Assembly: GCF_001584165.1 (NCBI RefSeq)
Contig: NZ_CP013233.1
Span: 1,865,791 to 1,929,790, forward strand
Origin: Collimonas arenae
GTDB taxonomy: Bacteria; Pseudomonadota; Gammaproteobacteria; Burkholderiales; Burkholderiaceae_D
Reading direction: 5' to 3'
Length of the DNA stretch: 64,000 nucleotides
The translations under genes and the position numbers were made by a program. Below, piece after piece: positions 46,618-55,788 of this stretch. Every line of letters begins with the position of its first letter. The first letter of the stretch is position 1. Under the pieces are notes generated by a model. It did not search any database and was not told the origin of the DNA. It saw only the letters and a program-made list of their open reading frames with translations.

Positions 46618-47352
46618 TCAAACTCTTCCGCTGGCTAGCCAGCGCGCCCAGTCCGGGCGACCATTCTTCAACGCGGTCCGTGCCGCCTGCAGGTGATCGT
46701 AAGCGACGCACAGGTGATCCACGCTCCAGCCGTCGCTGGTTTGCTCGCACATTGCGTAGCGGGCGTGCGGACTGCCGTTCTCGATCGTGTGGAAGCAGGG
46801 CTGGTCGTCGTCATAGGCCTGCAGGCCGACGCTGCCCGGATTGACCACCAGCCGTCCACCCGAGATGGCGCAGGCCCGTGGCTTATGCGTGTGGCCGCAA
46901 ATGATCAAGCTGTGCGGGATGGCTTCAGCGCGGGCTTCGATATCCGTGCTGCTCGCCATGCGGCAGCCGTGCTGGTCGACATGTTCCAGAAAATACGCGA
47001 GGTCGTTGGCGGGTGTGCCATGGCACATGAAAATGTCATCATTGAGCGCCAGCGTGGCGGGCAGGCCGCAGATCCAGTCGCGTTGCGCTGCTGTCGTATT
47101 GTCATAGGCAAACTGGTCGCTGGGCTGGCCGGGTCGTTTTGCGCAGTCAAGCAGATGCCGCTCATGATTGCCGCGAATTGTCGGTAATTGCAGCGGCATC
47201 AGCAGATCTGCTGTTGCAGAAGGTTCCAGCGGGCCGGAAAGGATGTCGCCGGCATTGACGATCAGATCGACACCACGGCGCTTGATATCCGCCAGCACGG
47301 CTTCCAGGGCCAGGATATTTCCATGGATGTCGGACAGAATGGCAAGTTTCAT
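46618..47352 (-). CDS. Metallophosphoesterase (YfcE/MPP family)
   Basis: A 244-residue calcineurin-like phosphoesterase. Metal-binding motifs are complete: SDIHGN at the N-terminus (D and H), NAGDILSG, RGNHER, CHG in IFMCHGTPAN and CGHTHKP. The start at 47352 places SDIHGN within the first dozen residues, the usual layout; in-frame ATGs at 47367 and 47421 are possible. Members act on phosphodiesters or nucleotides; no substrate is proposed. It is alone between the ABC importer and the PhoH gene. Confidence 0.88.
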   Translation of the reverse strand: MKLAILSDIHGNILALEAVLADIKRRGVDLIVNAGDILSGPLEPSATADLLMPLQLPTIRGNHERHLLDCAKRPGQPSDQFAYDNTTAAQRDWICGLPATLALNDDIFMCHGTPANDLAYFLEHVDQHGCRMASSTDIEARAEAIPHSLIICGHTHKPRACAISGGRLVVNPGSVGLQAYDDDQPCFHTIENGSPHARYAMCEQTSDGWSVDHLCVAYDHLQAARTALKNGRPDWARWLASGRV

Positions 47353-47397
47353 GGTGGTTTCTTTCATGACGGGAAATACGGATATTGCACCACCAAA

Positions 47398-47436
47398 TAA
47401 AAAAGGGTGCAATTCAATCAAGATCGAATTGCACCC
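47398..47436 (-). terminator. Rho-independent terminator after the PhoH-type gene
   Basis: GGGTGCAATTC (47405-47415) and GAATTGCACCC (47426-47436) form a perfect 11-base stem. On the minus strand the stem is followed by six T, so it terminates the PIN-PhoH gene that ends at 47491. Confidence 0.92.
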
Positions 47437-47490
47437 GCTACACCTGTTGCACTGCTGCAGCGCATTATTGCGCGCAGCACTCAGTCGTCG

Positions 47491-49170
47491 TTACAGCACA
47501 TCGCTGGCGTGATCCGCCAGACGCGAGCGCTCGCCGCGCGCCAGTGTCACATGGCCACTGTGCGACCAGCCCTTGAAGCGGTCGACCACATAGGTCAGGC
47601 CGCTGGAGCCTTCGGTCAGGTACGGCGTATCGATCTGCGCGATGTTACCCAGGCAGATGATCTTGGTGCCCGGACCGGCACGCGTAACCAGCGTCTTCAT
47701 TTGCTTCGGCGTCAAGTTTTGCGCTTCGTCGATGATCAGGAACTTGTTGACGAAAGTGCGGCCGCGCATGAAGTTGAGCGACTTGATCTTGATGCGCGAA
47801 CGAATCAGATCCTGAGTGGCGGCGCGACCCCATTCGCCGGCGTCCGAATCGGATTTGTTGAGCACTTCCAGATTGTCGTCGAAGGCGCCCATCCATGGCC
47901 CCATCTTCTCTTCTTCGGTACCCGGCAGGAAACCGATGTCCTCACCAACCGGCACTGTGACGCGGGTCACGATGATTTCGTTGTAGGTTTTGGTTTCCAG
48001 CACTTGCGCCAAGCCCGCCGCCAGCGCCAGCAAGGTCTTGCCGGTACCGGCCTGGCCCAGCAGGGTGACGAAGTCGCAGTCGGGATTCATCAGCAGGTTC
48101 AACGCAAAGTTCTGCTCGCGGTTGCGGGCGGTAATACCCCACACACTGTTCTTGGCATGGCCATAATCGCGTAATGTCTGCAGGACTGCTGTCTTGCCGT
48201 TGATCTGCGTGACTTGTCCGTAGAACGCCGGTTCACCGTTTTTCGGTTCAATGAACACGAACTGGTTGACCAGCAACGACGGCACCAGCGGTCCACTCAG
48301 GCGGTAGAAGGTATAGCCGGTGCCATGCTTGTTTTCCTGCCAGGATTCGATGCCCTTGCCGTGCTTGATCCAGAAATCGTCCGGCAATTGCTGGATGCCC
48401 GAGTACAGCAGGTCGGTGTCTTCCAGCACATGGTCGTTGAAATAGTCTTCTGCCGGCAAGCCCATGGCGCGGGCCTTGATGCGCATGTTGATGTCTTTCG
48501 ACACCAGCACTACCGGGCGGCCCGGGGTTTCTGCTTCCAATGCGCGCACTACGCCCAGAATCTGGTTGTCGGCCTTGCCTACAGGCAGGCCTTCAGGCAG
48601 GTCGGCGTTTTGCAGCTTGGTCTGGAAGAACAGGTGGCCCTTGGCATCCTTGTTGCCGAGTTTCGACAAAGGAATGCCATGGTCAATTTCGTCGTCGACC
48701 ACGTCGCCAACCAGTGCATCTAGCGAACGCGACACCTGGCGTGCATTGCGCGCCACTTCGGACATGCCTTTCTTGTGGTTGTCGAGCTCTTCCAGCGTCA
48801 CCATCGGCAGATAGATGTCGTGTTCTTCGAAGCGGAACAGCGAAGTCGGATCGTGCATCAGCACGTTGGTGTCCAGTACGAACAATTTGGTGATGCCGGA
48901 TTTGTCGGCCGCGCGGCTGGTGCTCGATTTCGGACGGCTATCGACGCTCTTGGCCGGCTTTTCGGCGGTGCGTGAATTGTCAGCCGGAGCCTTGTCGGTC
49001 TTGCGCGCCTCCACCGCTTTATTACGGGCCTGCGGGGCTACTTCTTTGATACGGGTAATCGGTTCGACAACTGCGATACGTGGCTTGACGGCTTTGCCGG
49101 CTTCCGCTTTTGGATAATCTTGCACAGACAGTAAAGCAGCGGGTTTGGTCGGTAATTTTGGTAGGGGCAT
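47491..49170 (-). CDS. PhoH2-type PIN domain-PhoH ATPase
   Basis: A 559-residue two-domain protein. After about 90 residues of Lys/Ala-rich, probably disordered sequence comes a PIN nuclease domain (about 94-240) with its acidic residues D100, E127/E128, D201 and D226. A PhoH ATPase/helicase domain follows with Walker A GQAGTGKT (372-379) and Walker B FLIIDEAQN. PhoH2 proteins are RNA-cleaving, ATP-driven enzymes. The gene is single, bounded by a terminator at 47398; the adjacent Bcp gene is on the same strand but separated by its own terminator. Confidence 0.92.
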   Translation of the reverse strand: MPLPKLPTKPAALLSVQDYPKAEAGKAVKPRIAVVEPITRIKEVAPQARNKAVEARKTDKAPADNSRTAEKPAKSVDSRPKSSTSRAADKSGITKLFVLDTNVLMHDPTSLFRFEEHDIYLPMVTLEELDNHKKGMSEVARNARQVSRSLDALVGDVVDDEIDHGIPLSKLGNKDAKGHLFFQTKLQNADLPEGLPVGKADNQILGVVRALEAETPGRPVVLVSKDINMRIKARAMGLPAEDYFNDHVLEDTDLLYSGIQQLPDDFWIKHGKGIESWQENKHGTGYTFYRLSGPLVPSLLVNQFVFIEPKNGEPAFYGQVTQINGKTAVLQTLRDYGHAKNSVWGITARNREQNFALNLLMNPDCDFVTLLGQAGTGKTLLALAAGLAQVLETKTYNEIIVTRVTVPVGEDIGFLPGTEEEKMGPWMGAFDDNLEVLNKSDSDAGEWGRAATQDLIRSRIKIKSLNFMRGRTFVNKFLIIDEAQNLTPKQMKTLVTRAGPGTKIICLGNIAQIDTPYLTEGSSGLTYVVDRFKGWSHSGHVTLARGERSRLADHASDVL

Positions 49171-49326
49171 CAGAACCTCGCTCTAAAGATGAAATAAATG
49201 TTCGCTTTGGTGATAACACGAACCGGACCAAACGGGTGAAGCAACGCCTAGAACAACAGAAAAATAGTTAAAAAAAGTCAATTAAGAGGAGGAAGCGATA
49301 GCAATCAACAAATTAAAAAGTAAAAA

Positions 49327-49367
49327 AGCCGTTTGGGAAGGCCTTCAGGCCTTGCCACAAACGGCTT
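49327..49367 (-). terminator. Rho-independent terminator after bcp
   Basis: AAGCCGTTTG (49327-49336) and CAAACGGCTT (49358-49367) form the outer stem, and GAAGGCC/GGCCTT an inner one. On the minus strand TTTTTT follows, ending the bcp message. Confidence 0.85.
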
Positions 49368-49389
49368 CCAAAAATAATTTTTTGTGAAT

Positions 49390-49860
49390 TCAATGACTTA
49401 CAAACTCCAATACTTCTTCAACATGCGCTGGCACCTTCACTCCACGCCATTCTTTCACCAATGTGCCGGCGCCGTCAATCACAAACGTGCTGCGCTCGAT
49501 GCCGCGTACTTTTTTGCCATACATATTTTTCATTTTCATGACATTGAACATCACGCACAGCGCTTCGTCAGGATCTGAAATCAGGTCGAACGGCAAGCCT
49601 AGTTTGGCCTTGAAGCCTTCGTGGGAGCGAATGCTGTCGCGGCTGATGCCGAAGATCAATGTATTGTGCCGCTGGAATTCCGAATACAGGTCGCGGAACT
49701 GGATCGCTTCGGTGGTGCAGCCTGGCGTGTTGTCTTTTGGATAAAAATACAGCACGATTTTCTGGCCATGATAGTTCGATAACTTGAACGTCTGTTCACC
49801 GGTCATGGCGGCAGTGAAATCGGGCACTGTCATATTGATGATGGAAGGAGTGTCGGCCAC
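49390..49860 (-). CDS. bcp: Bcp-type thiol peroxidase (peroxiredoxin)
   Basis: A peroxiredoxin of the Bcp/PrxQ class that reduces hydrogen peroxide and organic peroxides. With GTG 49860, behind AGGACA, it has 156 residues; ATG 49833 would give 147. The peroxidatic C48 lies in TPGCTTEAIQF, and downstream are the FRDLY, ISRDSIRSHEGF and STFVID segments. Many Bcp proteins have a second Cys five residues after the first; here that position is isoleucine/glutamine, so this is a one-Cys form. It follows the arn cluster on the same strand. Confidence 0.88.
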   Translation of the reverse strand: MADTPSIINMTVPDFTAAMTGEQTFKLSNYHGQKIVLYFYPKDNTPGCTTEAIQFRDLYSEFQRHNTLIFGISRDSIRSHEGFKAKLGLPFDLISDPDEALCVMFNVMKMKNMYGKKVRGIERSTFVIDGAGTLVKEWRGVKVPAHVEEVLEFVSH

Positions 49861-50039
49861 GGTATTGTCCTGTTCATTAAAAATGATAATTGCGGCACAG
49901 AGTTCGGGGGCCGTCGCAATATGCGGCGTGTCAGCCCGTTCCCAACTGACTGAGCAAGAATATTCAAGCAAGCAGTGTTTTTGCAAAACAGGGTAGACGA
50001 GCGTGGCGTTATCCGCCGGCAGCAATTTCCAATTGACGC

Positions 50040-50992
50040 TCAGCTAACCGCCATTTGCGCCTGCATGATCATTTCGCCCGAACGTCCCGGCAATTCAGCC
50101 CAGTTGAGTGGTGCGCTAGGCAGCGGTTGGTCTTTCACCTGCTGGTAATAATCTTCCATCGCGACCAGATCGTAGCCTTGCGCTTGCCAGCCCTGCAGCA
50201 ATTGTTCGAATATGGGGGCGAGTTTTTGCCCTTCAAGCTCCGCGTGCAGAGTAAATACATGATCGCGCGGCGTCGCCGTCAATGCCAGGATATGCGCTGC
50301 GATATTGGCCGGCGTCAGTTCGACACCGTCGAAACTGCGTCCCAGCAATTCGTCGAGTGTCGGCAGCGTGGTAGGCAACTGGATGCATGGCAGCGTCTTG
50401 CCGTTGATTTGCAGCCGATGCGGGCCGGCGGCGCTATCGGCCAGGGCGCCATTGTCGGCCAGCATGGCACGTCCATCGGATGAATAGGCGATGCCGAATT
50501 TTTCCAGCTGCTCGAAAGCGTAAGGGTTCATTTGCCAGCCGGCGCGCCGTGGGTTTTCGGTGCAGTGCCGAAGACCTGGAAGAAGCGGTCGTACGCGCGC
50601 TGCATTTGCTGCTGGGTCCAGTCCGCACCGCGCTGTCGCACGTGATCCTGCCAGACACGATGATCCCAAGTGTGAATACCGCACTCGAAACCGGCATCGC
50701 GCACCGCCTGCATGTACTTCGCGCAAGTTTTGCCGATGTCCGGGGCTGGCAGCAGCACGCCATACATCAGGGTCTTCAAGCCATAATGTTCGACCACCGA
50801 CGTGCGCGACACTTTTTGGAAGAAGCCGGGGCGAAATACCTGTTTCAACGCCCATCCAGTATGGTCATGCCCGAGCGAGAACAGGAAGGTGGCGCGCGCC
50901 TGGTACTTGGTCAGCAGGCGCACCAGATTAGGTACCCCTTCACGGGTGCCGCGATAGGTGTCGGCGTCGATTTTTAAGGTGAGGAAGGGCAA
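50040..50992 (-). CDS. arnD: Polysaccharide deacetylase ArnD (one-base frameshift)
   Basis: ArnD removes the formyl group from undecaprenyl-phosphate-L-Ara4FN in lipid A modification. The N-terminal half (MPFLTLKIDADTYRG then TFLFSLGHDHTG and GIHTWDHR) carries the NodB-type metal-binding residues; the C-terminal half continues GWQMNPYAFEQLEKFGIAYSSD and DHVFTLHAELEG. The frame breaks near 50538-50546: one extra base in GGCGCGCCGG gives KTHGAAGWQMNP and a single product of about 317 residues. It is the last arn gene on this strand, downstream of the arnA decarboxylase gene. Confidence 0.85.
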
Positions 50993-51047
50993 GTTGTGTG
51001 GGCTGGCAGTGAGTAATCGGACAAGTGCAGTGAGCTTCTTATATGCT

Positions 51048-51116
51048 CGTCATCCCCGCACACACGGGGATCCAAATTGCTGAATAAGATGGATTCCCGC
51101 GTGTGCGGGAATGACG
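51048..51116. repeat. 69-base palindromic repeat element
   Basis: The arms CGTCATCCCCGC...GGATCCA (51048-51074) and TGGATTCCCGCG...AATGACG (51090-51116) are inverted copies over 27 positions with three differences, each compatible with a G-U pair. The arms carry the GTCAT-CCCGC pattern of dispersed intergenic repeats known in many proteobacteria. It lies between arnD and the arnA decarboxylase gene. Confidence 0.7.
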
Positions 51117-51137
51117 CAATAGGCACTTGAATTAATC

Positions 51138-52193
51138 TTAATCCATCAAAGCGCGTGCTTCCGCGACCTGGCTGCGATACGCATCGAAAATATTGCGCAG
51201 GGTATCGGCCATGGTGGTGGTCGGCTGCCAGTTCAGTTCGTCGCAGGTGTTGGTGATCTTCGGTACGCGGTTCTGCACGTCCTGGTAACCCTTGCCATAG
51301 TACGCCGCGGAGGTGGTTTCGACCAGTTTGACCTTCTTCGCCGAGTCGGCGTATTCCGGGTATTCCGCAGCCAGTTTCAGCATCATGTCGGCCAGGTCGC
51401 GGATCGAATAGTTATTGACCGGATTGCCGATGTTGTAGATCTTGCCGCTGGCGACGCCGTCCTTGTTGGCGATGATCTTGATCAGTGCGTCGATGCCGTC
51501 GTCGATGTAGGTGAACGCACGTTTCTGCTGGCCGCCGTCGACCAGCGAGATATTCTCGCCGCGTACGATATGGCCAAAGAATTGCGTTACCACGCGCGAG
51601 CTGCCTTCCTTCGGCGTGTGGATCGAATCGAGGCCGGCGCCGATCCAGTTGAATGGGCGGAACAGCGTGAAATTCAAGCCTTCTTCCATCCCGTAGCCCC
51701 AGATCACGCGGTCCATCAACTGTTTGGCGCAAGAGTAGATCCAGCGCGGCTTGTTGATCGGGCCGCAGATCAGTTCGGATTCTTCCGGATCGAATTCCTC
51801 GTCGTGGCACATGCCATATACTTCAGAAGTCGACGGGAACACCAAATGTTTGCCGTATTTGGCGGCGGAGCGCACGATCGGCAGGTTGGCTTCGAAGTCC
51901 AGTTCGAATACGCGCAGCGGTTGCTTGACGTAGGTCGATGGAGTGGCGATGGCGACCAGCGGCAGGATCACGTCGCATTTCTTGACGTGATATTCCACCC
52001 ATTCCTTGTTAATCGTGATGTCGCCTTCGAAGAAGTGCATGCGCGATTTGTATTCTTCGTTGTCGAGCAGGTCGCGGATGCGATCGGTCATCATGTCCAT
52101 GCCATAGACGTGCCAATTGGTGGTTTCCAGGATGCGCTTGGACAGGTGGTGGCCGATGAAACCATTGACGCCGAGGATGAGGACTTTTTTCAT
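51138..52193 (-). CDS. arnA: UDP-glucuronate decarboxylase, ArnA C-terminal type
   Basis: A 351-residue SDR enzyme corresponding to the decarboxylase half of ArnA, making UDP-4-keto-pentose from UDP-glucuronate. The NAD-binding GVNGFIG is at 8-14, the catalytic S123-E124 pair in STSEVYG, and the YxxxK motif Y153-K157 in YSCAK. RPFNWIGAGLDS and KRAFTYIDDG (with a likely catalytic Arg) follow. The formyltransferase half is a separate gene just upstream (52310-53218), so ArnA is split here. AAGATATCAAC precedes the start. Confidence 0.9.
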   Translation of the reverse strand: MKKVLILGVNGFIGHHLSKRILETTNWHVYGMDMMTDRIRDLLDNEEYKSRMHFFEGDITINKEWVEYHVKKCDVILPLVAIATPSTYVKQPLRVFELDFEANLPIVRSAAKYGKHLVFPSTSEVYGMCHDEEFDPEESELICGPINKPRWIYSCAKQLMDRVIWGYGMEEGLNFTLFRPFNWIGAGLDSIHTPKEGSSRVVTQFFGHIVRGENISLVDGGQQKRAFTYIDDGIDALIKIIANKDGVASGKIYNIGNPVNNYSIRDLADMMLKLAAEYPEYADSAKKVKLVETTSAAYYGKGYQDVQNRVPKITNTCDELNWQPTTTMADTLRNIFDAYRSQVAEARALMD

Positions 52194-52309
52194 GTTGATA
52201 TCTTGTTGTTAGGTTGCTATTCGACGGAGCGGAGGCTCAAAACACTGCAATGCCTGGGTGGCATCGTGGCAAAGGGCTCCGCGCTGTTCGCAGGATGACA
52301 CAACCGGTT

Positions 52310-53218
52310 TTATAAAAGGATGTTTTGTAATGCCTCTGGCGTCACGATTACACCATCGGCCAGCAATTCGTTAATCAACAGCGCGCGGCCATCGCCACAT
52401 ACGCCAACAATGCGATTATCCACTACCGCCAAGCCTAGAGGCAAATTTGCGGGCAGATTTTCGATCAAGTTGTCGGATAAATATGCTTTTCCGATAATAA
52501 AAGTGCGATCTTTGATAACGGTCCAGGCGCCAGGATAGGGCGGCGCGACCGCGCGGAACAGGTTGTACACTTGCTGCGCCGGTTGGTTCCAGTCGATTTC
52601 TCCATCCGCGGGCTTGCGACCGCCGAAATAACTACCTTGTGACAGGTCGTTCGGCAGTCTTGGCGTTTGTCCTGCCAGCATCGCCGGCAGCACGTTCCAC
52701 AAGGTTTGTTCCGCAGCAACCACAACCTTGCCGAATACTTCATACGCCGTATCGTCGGGCAGGATCGGCACCGCCGTCTGGGCAACGATGGCGCCGGCGT
52801 CCGGCTTTGCCGCCATTTCATGCAGGGTGGCGCCGGTTTCCGTTTCGCCATGCAAGACCGCCCAGTTGATTGGTACCCGGCCGCGGTACTTGGGCAGCAG
52901 CGAACCATGCATATTGAAGGCGCCATGCTTGGCCAGTGCCAGCAAAGCGACCGGCAGCATGTGACGGTAATAGAAACTGAAAATGAAGTCCGGCTGCGCT
53001 GCGGCGACTTGTGCCAGTAGTTCAGGCGTAGCGGGATCGGCCGGAGCGATGAATGGGATGCCGCGCTGGCGGCACAACGCCGATACCGACTCGAACCAGA
53101 TAGTTTCTTGCGGATTGTCCTCATGGGTCACTACCAGCGCGATGTCGACGCCGCGCGCCAGCAGGACTTTCAGGCAGCGTACGCCGACATTGTGATAGGC
53201 AAAAACGACGGCTTTCAT
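52310..53218 (-). CDS. UDP-L-Ara4N formyltransferase, ArnA N-terminal type
   Basis: A 302-residue formyltransferase equivalent to the N-terminal half of ArnA, adding a formyl group from 10-formyl-THF to UDP-L-Ara4N. The catalytic triad is intact and at exactly the family positions: N102 and H104 in FNMHGSLLPKYRGR, and D140 in AAKPDAG. The C-terminal OB-like domain follows. It overlaps arnC by four bases (ATGA at 53215-53218) and precedes the decarboxylase gene on the minus strand after about 115 bases. Confidence 0.9.
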   Translation of the reverse strand: MKAVVFAYHNVGVRCLKVLLARGVDIALVVTHEDNPQETIWFESVSALCRQRGIPFIAPADPATPELLAQVAAAQPDFIFSFYYRHMLPVALLALAKHGAFNMHGSLLPKYRGRVPINWAVLHGETETGATLHEMAAKPDAGAIVAQTAVPILPDDTAYEVFGKVVVAAEQTLWNVLPAMLAGQTPRLPNDLSQGSYFGGRKPADGEIDWNQPAQQVYNLFRAVAPPYPGAWTVIKDRTFIIGKAYLSDNLIENLPANLPLGLAVVDNRIVGVCGDGRALLINELLADGVIVTPEALQNILL

Positions 53219-54174
53219 GATGCTTGCTTGTCCTCGGAAGAAGACTGCTCCAGCATGGCTTGCACTACATAACGTGGCCGTGCCCGTACTTGCTGGTAGA
53301 TGCGGCCGACGTATTCGCCCACCAGGCCGATGCCGAACAGGATAATGCCCATCAGGAAGAAGGCAAAAGCGAACAGGGTGAACACGCCTTGTACCTCGGC
53401 GCCAAACAGGAAGCGGCGTACCACCAGCAATACGAATAGTGCAGCGGAAGCGAAGGACAGCACGATCCCGATCAGTGAAAACAGCTGTAGCGGCACGATC
53501 GAAAAGCCGGTGACCAGATCGAAATTCAGGCGGATCAGGCTATACAGCGAGTATTTCGATTCGCCGGCCGAACGTTCCTCATGTTCGACCACGATTTCAG
53601 CTTGATTGCGGGAAAAGGTGTAAGCCAGCGCCGGAACGAAAGTATTGACTTCACGGCACTGGTTGATCAGATCGACCACATTGCGGCCGTAGGCGCGCAG
53701 CATGTTGCCCTGGTCGGTCATCTTGATGCCGGTAATTTTCTCGCGCAGCAGGTTCATGGCCTTGGAGGCGATGGTGCGCCAGGCTGAATCCTGGCGCTTG
53801 CGGCGGATCGAACCAACGTAATCGTAGCCTTCGCGCATCTTGGCGACCAGGTTGCCGATTTCTTCCGGTGGATTCTGCAGGTCGGCGTCGAGCGTGACGA
53901 TGATGTCACCGCGGCTGGCTTCAAAACCAGCCAGGATCGCCATGTGCTGGCCGAAATTGCCGTTGAACAGGACGACGCGCGTGACATCCGGCCGCAAGCG
54001 GAACTGTTCGGCCAGGATCGCCGCCGATTTGTCGCGGCTGCCGTCGTTGACGTACAGAATTTCATAGCTGATGCCAAGTGCATCAAGCGCCGGGTAGAGG
54101 CGCTCGAACAGTTTGGCGAGGCCCGATTCCTCGTTGTATACCGGGATGACGACGGAAAGTTCTGGTTTCATCAA
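53215..54174 (-). CDS. arnC: Undecaprenyl-phosphate L-Ara4FN transferase ArnC
   Basis: A 319-residue GT2 glycosyltransferase that moves L-Ara4FN to undecaprenyl phosphate at the inner membrane. The N-terminal catalytic domain has VVIPVYNEESGL, VNDGSRDKS and the DAD motif at 96-98 (TLDADLQNPPEE). Two membrane helices lie at about 230-300 in the C-terminal part. Its start overlaps arnB's downstream end by short spacing, and its stop overlaps the formyltransferase start. Confidence 0.93.
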   Translation of the reverse strand: MMKPELSVVIPVYNEESGLAKLFERLYPALDALGISYEILYVNDGSRDKSAAILAEQFRLRPDVTRVVLFNGNFGQHMAILAGFEASRGDIIVTLDADLQNPPEEIGNLVAKMREGYDYVGSIRRKRQDSAWRTIASKAMNLLREKITGIKMTDQGNMLRAYGRNVVDLINQCREVNTFVPALAYTFSRNQAEIVVEHEERSAGESKYSLYSLIRLNFDLVTGFSIVPLQLFSLIGIVLSFASAALFVLLVVRRFLFGAEVQGVFTLFAFAFFLMGIILFGIGLVGEYVGRIYQQVRARPRYVVQAMLEQSSSEDKQAS

Positions 54175-54187
54175 GCGACTGTTAATT

Positions 54188-55325
54188 TTATTGAAGGACG
54201 GATTTTACCGCGGAGACGGCACGTTCGACATCGTTCTTCGTCATCACATTGAACATCGGCAGTGACACGATCAGCCGGCCGACTCTTTCCGCCACCGGGA
54301 ACATGCCTTCCTTGAAGCCGCGCGCCCGGTACATGCTGAGCAAATGGATCGCAGGATAGTGGTAACCGATGCCGATGCCGCGCTCTTGCATCTGCTCCAT
54401 GAACGTAGCGCGTGCTGGTTTTCCATCCTTGCGTTCCGGCAGCACCAACTGGAACATGTGCCAGTTGCTGTTGTCGAAGTCGGGTACCGGCAACTGAGCG
54501 CCGTACTTGGCTTCAAAGTCGCTGCCGAAGCAGCTGAAATAATGCTGCGCCAGCTCGCGCCGATGCGCGGTGATGGCTTCAATATGCGCAAACTGTCCGA
54601 GGCCGATGGCTGCTGCAACGTCGGTCATGTTGAATTTCCCGCCTAGCACATCGACATCAAGGCCATCGAAGCCGCTGCGGGTAACGCCTTGCAAGCGGTA
54701 TTTTTTCCGCCAGGCGCGCTTCCTCGGCATTGTTCAACACCAGGCAGCCGCCTTCAGAAGAAGTGATGTTCTTGTTGGCCTGGAAGCTGAACGAGACAAA
54801 GTCGCCGAAGGAGCCGATGCGCTGGCCGTTCCAGGTCGATCCCAGCGCTTGTGCCGCATCTTCGACTACGCGCAGATTGTGTTTCTTCGCCAGCGCATAC
54901 AGACGGTCCATGTCGACTGGCAAGCCCGACAAGTAGACCGGGATGATGGCCTTGGTGCGTGGCGTAATCGCGGCTTCAACCTGGGCCAGGTCGATGTTGC
55001 GAGTGATCGGATCGATATCGGCGAACACCGGCGTGGCGCCGGTCTCAATAATCACGTTGGCGGTGGCAACCCAGGAAATCGGCGTCGTGATGACTTCGTC
55101 ACCGGCGCCGATGCCGGCGATGCGCAGCGCGATTTCCATGGTGCAGGTGCCGGAATTGAAAGTGCGCACCAGGCGGCCGCCGAAATACTCCGACAACTGC
55201 GCTTCGAATGCCTGCACCTTGGGACCGCTGGTAATCCAGCCGGAGCGCAGGACATCGCCGACGGCAGCGATGGTGGCTTCATCGATGGTGGGTTTGGCAA
55301 ACGGCAGGAATGGTTGTTGGCTCAT
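54188..55325 (-). CDS. arnB: UDP-4-keto-pentose aminotransferase ArnB (one-base frameshift)
   Basis: ArnB is a PLP-dependent DegT/DnrJ-family aminotransferase that makes UDP-L-Ara4N. Corrected for one frameshift it has about 378 residues, the E. coli length. The PLP lysine is in SFSFQANKNITSSEGG, and the motif GWITSGPKVQAFE lies near the N-terminus. The frame breaks at the T6 run 54701-54706 (A6 on the coding strand): five A give AEKYRLQGVTRSGFDG, joining both halves. Here, unlike most shifts in this window, one base appears to be extra. ATG 55325 is chosen; TTG 55343 is also possible. Confidence 0.87.
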
Positions 55326-55384
55326 GTTGTTTGTGGATTCCAATGTGAATTTGGTGGAGCGATCTACAGCTTTTCTTTATGGAG

Positions 55385-55755
55385 TTAGCTGCGGGTCAGC
55401 AATACTACGCCGACGATGATGATGCCGATGGCAAGCAAGCGCTGTGCCGAAATCGCTTCACCCAGGAAGTACCAGGCGCCGACGGCGCTGATGATATAGC
55501 CCATCGATAGCATCGGATAGGCGATCGTGACGTCGACTCGCGACAAGCCGATGATCCAGACCCCACTGAAATCACGTAGCAGGTCAGGCCGCCCAGGATT
55601 GGCAGTTGCGTTGCCAGCTTGATGCCGGTGGCAAACCAGTTTTGCGGCGTCAGATGGATCACGCCGATCGCGTTGGTGCCGGCCTTCAGCAGTAGCTGAG
55701 CCACGGCATTCAGGCAGACGCCGGCGAGGATGAAGGCAAAGGTTGTGATGTTCAT
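55385..55755 (-). CDS. arnE: Small EamA/SMR-type flippase subunit ArnE (one-base frameshift)
   Basis: ArnE/ArnF-type proteins are small four-helix transporters that flip undecaprenyl-phosphate-L-Ara4N to the periplasm. After correction this protein has about 123 residues: NITTFAFILAGVCLNAVAQLLLKAG as first helix, a second hydrophobic stretch at residues 46-64, and two more after the shift, ending VVLLTRS. The frame breaks at C4 55561-55564; one more base gives YVISVGVWIIGLSR. Only one such gene is present, whereas E. coli has two (arnE and arnF). It lies between arnB and arnT. Confidence 0.8.
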
Positions 55756-55788
55756 GGATATGGTTGTTATTGGCTGCTTATTGGCTAA

